Origin: JALZKA01 sp963725035
GTDB lineage: Bacteria > Actinomycetota > Thermoleophilia > Solirubrobacterales > 70-9
Assembly: GCA_963725035.1 (NCBI GenBank)
Contig: CAVRWX010000013.1
Span: forward strand, 1-18,759
DNA: 18,759 bases
Direction of reading: 5' to 3'
Both the position numbers and the translations under genes were made by a program. This document shows, in pieces, positions 16,344-18,759 of this stretch. The stretch's first letter is position 1; each line of letters opens with the position of its first letter. Below the pieces are notes generated by a model that was not told where the DNA came from, did no database searches, and worked only from the letters and a program-made list of their open reading frames with translations.

Positions 16344-16814
16344 ATGGCCGTCTCAACCCGAGCAAGAGTTCACGAGGATCGCGGCGGCGACCCGCTCGAC
16401 GGTCTCGTCAACCTCTTCGACCTCGGCATCGTCCTTGCCGTCGCCTTCCTGCTCGCCGCTCTCTCGTCCGTGGACCTCGAGGAGGTCTTCACGGACCAGG
16501 AGGCGCTCCAGCAGGCTCAGGACGCGGCGGCCATCACGGCCGCTGAGGATGAGGTCGCGAACGAGGTGCAGCTCGCCCCCGGCGAGCGCGTCGTCGGCCA
16601 GGGCGAGGAGATCGGCACCGTGTACGAGCTCGACGACGGCCGCACCGTGATCGTGCGCCCCGAGGATTCCGAGCCGGTTCCGGGCGAGGGCGCTCCGGTC
16701 GTGCCCGATGACGGGACGACCACGCCGGAGGGAACGACCACGCCGGAGGGCACTACGGCCCCGGACGAGTCGACGGTGCCTCCCACGTTCCCAGTCGAGC
16801 CCGCCACCGAGTAG
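16344..16814 (+). CDS. DUF2149-like single-pass membrane protein (ExbD-like position)
   Basis: 156 residues. The N-terminal part reads GGDPLDGLVNLFDLGIVLAV followed by AFLLAALSS, a cytoplasmic lead and one membrane helix, matching what I recall of DUF2149 proteins, which are found beside MotA/TolQ/ExbB genes. The exterior part is acidic and ends in a Thr/Pro/Glu-rich tail with repeats. A ribosome site GGGAG (16329-16333) precedes the ATG. It is the last gene of the operon, 3 bases after the channel gene; its topology (short inside, one helix, long outside) is that of ExbD/TolR, so it may be the stator-like partner. Ends 1 base before the convergent hydrolase. Confidence 0.7.
   Translation: MAVSTRARVHEDRGGDPLDGLVNLFDLGIVLAVAFLLAALSSVDLEEVFTDQEALQQAQDAAAITAAEDEVANEVQLAPGERVVGQGEEIGTVYELDDGRTVIVRPEDSEPVPGEGAPVVPDDGTTTPEGTTTPEGTTAPDESTVPPTFPVEPATE
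16716..16751 (+). repeat. Tandem 18-base repeat (TTPEG units)
   Basis: ACGACCACGCCGGAGGGA at 16716-16733 is followed by a copy with one change at 16734-16751, and then a degenerate third unit. It encodes Thr-Thr-Pro-Glu-Gly repeats in the extracellular tail of the DUF2149-like protein. Confidence 0.75.
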
Positions 16815-16815
16815 C

Positions 16816-17700
16816 TCAGGCCACCGCCACCGGCTCGCGCACGAAGCCCGCGACGAGGTCCGCGAGGCGCTCGGGTTGGTCCTGCATCGAGAACGTGTAG
16901 GCGTCCTCGATCCACTCCAGGCGAGCGCCCGGGATGTCGCCCGCGAGGCGCTCCGCGTGGGCCGTGGGGAAGAAGCGGTCGTCTTGGGACCAGGCGATGA
17001 GGACCGGCCGGTCGTACGAGCGGAGCCGTTCGATCGCCTCGAGCGTGAACTTCGGATCGAAGCCCCTCATGAACCGCGCGAAGTCCTTCGCGATCGCTTT
17101 CTCGGTCAGGACGGGCCGCATGAAGGAGTCGCCCTGCAGCGGGTCGAGCTTCGACTTCATCAGCCACCCGAACGCGAACGGAGCCGATCGGAGGGGCCTG
17201 ATCCGAAGCGGTGCGAACAACGGGCCCGTGAGCCAGGGAATGCGCGCCGGCGCAAGGAGGACCTTGAAGAACGTCGGCGGGAAGTTGTCGTAGGCGTCGC
17301 AGCTGGTCAGGACGACGCGGCCGGCAAGCTCGGGATGACGCCCCAGAGCGATCTGCGTCAAGCCGCCCCCGGAGTCGTTCGCGACGATTGTCGGCTGATC
17401 CAGGCCGAGAGCCTCTACCGCCTCGGCGATCATGTCCGCGATGCCGTAGGGCGAGAGGTCCGCGCCCGGAACGGGGAGCTCGTGCGACCCGAGCGGCAGA
17501 TCGAGGGTCACGCAATGAAAGTCGGGGGAGAGGATGGGCACGACCTTTCGCCAGAGGTTGGCGTTCACCAGCGCGCCGTGGACGAAGACGATCGGCTCGC
17601 CCTTGCCCGCCTCGAAGACCCGCAGAGGCCCACCGCTCAACTCGAGGTCCCGCGGGGTGCCCAGGGATGAATCCCTCCAGAACCTGTTCTCGTTGCTCAT
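16816..17700 (-). CDS. Alpha/beta hydrolase, epoxide hydrolase/dehalogenase-like elbow
   Basis: 294 residues. Oxyanion-hole motif FVHGALVNANLW (residues about 39-50). Nucleophile elbow VANDSGGG has Asp109 in the nucleophile position, as in haloalkane dehalogenases and epoxide hydrolases. The acid is probably D240 or D241 in AWSQDDRFFP. Where the catalytic His is expected, the sequence reads EDAYTFSMQD with Thr269, so the classic triad looks incomplete. A helical cap lies between roughly 135 and 215. Ribosome site AAGGAGG is 8 to 10 bases before the ATG. It is divergent from the TetR gene with two palindromes between them, so it is probably repressed by TetR. Substrate unknown. Confidence 0.85.
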   Translation of the reverse strand: MSNENRFWRDSSLGTPRDLELSGGPLRVFEAGKGEPIVFVHGALVNANLWRKVVPILSPDFHCVTLDLPLGSHELPVPGADLSPYGIADMIAEAVEALGLDQPTIVANDSGGGLTQIALGRHPELAGRVVLTSCDAYDNFPPTFFKVLLAPARIPWLTGPLFAPLRIRPLRSAPFAFGWLMKSKLDPLQGDSFMRPVLTEKAIAKDFARFMRGFDPKFTLEAIERLRSYDRPVLIAWSQDDRFFPTAHAERLAGDIPGARLEWIEDAYTFSMQDQPERLADLVAGFVREPVAVA

Positions 17701-17719
17701 CGATCCGGCCTCCTTGGTT

Positions 17720-17736
17720 ACATACAGGGTGTATGA
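17720..17736. promoter_or_regulatory. TetR-type operator 1
   Basis: ACATACAGGGTGTATGA contains CATACA-GGG-TGTATG, a perfect 15-base palindrome around a 3-base centre. It lies just upstream of the hydrolase ribosome site and is 35 bases centre to centre from the second copy. Confidence 0.7.
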
Positions 17737-17754
17737 AGTATGCGCTGGAGAGTA

Positions 17755-17771
17755 ACATACAGACGGTATGT
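17755..17771. promoter_or_regulatory. TetR-type operator 2
   Basis: ACATACAGACGGTATGT has 6-base arms ACATAC/GTATGT around AGACG. It shares the left arm ACATACAG and the layout of operator 1. It lies 32 bases before the TetR start, suited to autoregulation. Confidence 0.7.
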
Positions 17772-17803
17772 ATGTGTGAGGGGCCGCACACCTGGAGGCG
17801 CGC

Positions 17804-18412
17804 GTGAGCGCCGAAGCGCCGGCCGGGCGTCAAGCCGCGCGCTCCGAGGCGACCCGAGCGAAGCTGATCGAGGTGGGGATCGAGCTCTTCTCGGAGCGTG
17901 GATACGCCGATGTCGGCACCGAGGAGATCGTCGACCGTGCGGCGGTCACCCGCGGCGCGCTCTATCACCACTTCGGGGACAAGCGCGACCTCTTCCGCGC
18001 CGTCCACGAGGAACTCGAGCAGCGGATCGTCGCCGGGATCGGCACTGCGCTGGAGGCAGACCCGCGCGAGGACCCGCTCGAGGCGCTCGAGGTTGCGGCC
18101 GGCGCCGTCCTCGACGTCGCACTCGACTCGAAGATCGCCCGGGTGACCCTGATCGATGCGCCGTCGGTCCTCGGCTGGGAGGAATGGCGCGAGATCGACG
18201 TCCGCTACGGCCTCGGGCTCACCGAGGCGGTGCTGAACGCCGCGATCGAAAGTGGGCGGATCGCGAAGCAGCCGGTGCGGCCCTTGGCCCACCTCCTGGT
18301 GGCCGCGGTCGGTGAGGCGGCGATCATGGTCGCGACCGCGGATGACCCCAAGCAGGCGCGCAAGGACGTCGAGCCGGCCATGCGCTCGCTGCTCTACGGG
18401 CTCGCGGCCTAA
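17804..18412 (+). CDS. TetR-family transcriptional regulator
   Basis: 202 residues. The N-terminal DNA-binding domain reads RAKLIEVGIELFSERGYADV followed by the helix-turn-helix TEEIVDRAAVTRGALYHHFG at residues 39-58, and DKRDLFRAVHEEL; this is a canonical TetR pattern. The remainder is an all-helical ligand-binding domain of unknown effector. GTG start preceded by GGAGG (17794-17798). It is divergent from the alpha/beta hydrolase; the two palindromes between the genes suggest it represses the hydrolase and itself. Frame clean. Confidence 0.92.
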   Translation: MSAEAPAGRQAARSEATRAKLIEVGIELFSERGYADVGTEEIVDRAAVTRGALYHHFGDKRDLFRAVHEELEQRIVAGIGTALEADPREDPLEALEVAAGAVLDVALDSKIARVTLIDAPSVLGWEEWREIDVRYGLGLTEAVLNAAIESGRIAKQPVRPLAHLLVAAVGEAAIMVATADDPKQARKDVEPAMRSLLYGLAA

Positions 18413-18455
18413 ACCGGCGCGTTTCACGGGCCGCTTTCGCGGTACGTTGGGGGCG

Positions 18456-18689
18456 ATGACGCGCGTTGAAGCCAGGGCGGCGATGATCAAGAAGATCCGC
18501 GAGCACTACGCGGACCTCAAAATTCCGCTCGACGACCTGTCGGACCGCCAGATCGAGCTGGGCGTCCGCCAGCTTGCCGCGGCCGCCCGTGAGTCGGGCA
18601 TGTCAAAGGAAGAGGCCCAGGAAGCGATGCGCAAGGCCGTCGTGAACGCGAAGAAGACCGACGAGGACGAGGCACCGGCGGACGAATAA
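18456..18689 (+). CDS. Small helical protein of unknown function
   Basis: 77 residues, mostly predicted helix: two amphipathic segments (EARAAMIKKIREHYADLK and DRQIELGVRQLAAAARESG) and a third, SKEEAQEAMRKAVVN, ending in an acidic tail. No membrane segment, signal or recognised motif. The ATG at 18456 gives a self-contained protein; the frame is open further upstream but would overlap the TetR gene. Begins 43 bases after TetR with no obvious ribosome site, so it may have its own promoter or be co-transcribed. Confidence 0.6.
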   Translation: MTRVEARAAMIKKIREHYADLKIPLDDLSDRQIELGVRQLAAAARESGMSKEEAQEAMRKAVVNAKKTDEDEAPADE

Positions 18690-18694
18690 CTGAT

Positions 18695-18726
18695 GCGGGT
18701 TGACTTCGCTACGCGAAGCAAATCCG
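18695..18726 (+). terminator. Hairpin after the small gene
   Basis: GCGGGTT pairs with AATCCGC (one G-U), and inside it CTTCGC-TAC-GCGAAG forms a perfect stem. It begins 6 bases after the stop codon of the small gene. There is no run of T after it, so it may be a weak terminator or a 3' stabilising structure. Confidence 0.5.
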
Positions 18727-18759
18727 CCTCAGTCGCCGAACCGTCTTGTTGGCGTCTAC

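Noticed and set aside
16235..16751. CRISPR-like array
   Set aside because: Repeats are 18-base, in-frame, adjacent and encode low-complexity protein tails; there are no spacers.
16517..18490. 657-codon - strand open frame spanning three genes
   Set aside because: It is out of frame with the hydrolase on the same strand and runs antisense to DUF2149 and TetR genes; composition is shadow-like.
1..18759. Transposase, integrase, att sites or inverted repeats marking a mobile element
   Set aside because: No such gene or terminal repeat found; the island may still be transferred, but the window shows no direct sign.
1..18759. tRNA, rRNA or riboswitch
   Set aside because: No cloverleaf, ribosomal or known aptamer sequence was recognised; intergenic gaps are all below about 150 bases.

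Overview
The window is high-GC bacterial DNA with frequent GTG starts, tightly overlapping genes and two bacterial cytochrome P450s. This fits an actinomycete-like organism, possibly Thermoleophilia (Solirubrobacter-like). That placement is inferred from gene style and content; there is no marker gene.

Region 1 (1-14.2 kb) looks like one catabolic island. On the + strand are an acetoacetate-decarboxylase-family protein overlapping an HpaE-like aldehyde dehydrogenase; then, on the - strand, a GntR/FCD regulator; then a PuuD-like gamma-glutamyl hydrolase, an HpaG-like fumarylacetoacetate-hydrolase-family enzyme and a two-domain extradiol dioxygenase, all with overlapping stops and starts; then an APC permease, a GcoA/CYP255-like P450 and a group II PLP amino-acid decarboxylase. 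Convergent to these, on the - strand, a glutamine-synthetase-like ligase overlaps a second P450 of the CYP124/125/142 type. A thiolase and a small VOC protein diverge from the ligase. The motif TACATTAT within a partly palindromic site occurs in the promoter regions of four transcription units (ADC, PuuD-like, permease, GS-like) and is probably the operator of the GntR protein in the middle. Together this suggests uptake of an aromatic amino acid or amine, optional decarboxylation, gamma-glutamylation of the amine, P450 oxidation or O-demethylation, dehydrogenation, deglutamylation and meta ring cleavage. The substrate is not determined by the sequence.

Region 2 (14.3-16.8 kb) is a three-gene membrane operon: an exported PKD-like surface protein, a MotA/TolQ/ExbB-type channel protein with a Pro/Ala-rich tail, and a DUF2149-like single-pass protein. 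It resembles an ExbB/ExbD-like energised apparatus.

Region 3 (16.8-18.76 kb) has an alpha/beta hydrolase divergent from a TetR regulator with two near-identical palindromes between them, then a small 77-residue helical protein and a terminal hairpin.

Many reading frames between about 0.95 and 12.4 kb are interrupted by single-base-type frameshifts, although family motifs continue in the next frame and the stop/start overlaps are intact. Genes from 12.6 kb onward are clean. I read the interrupted genes as functional genes with sequence errors and annotate them across the shifts; real decay is the alternative.
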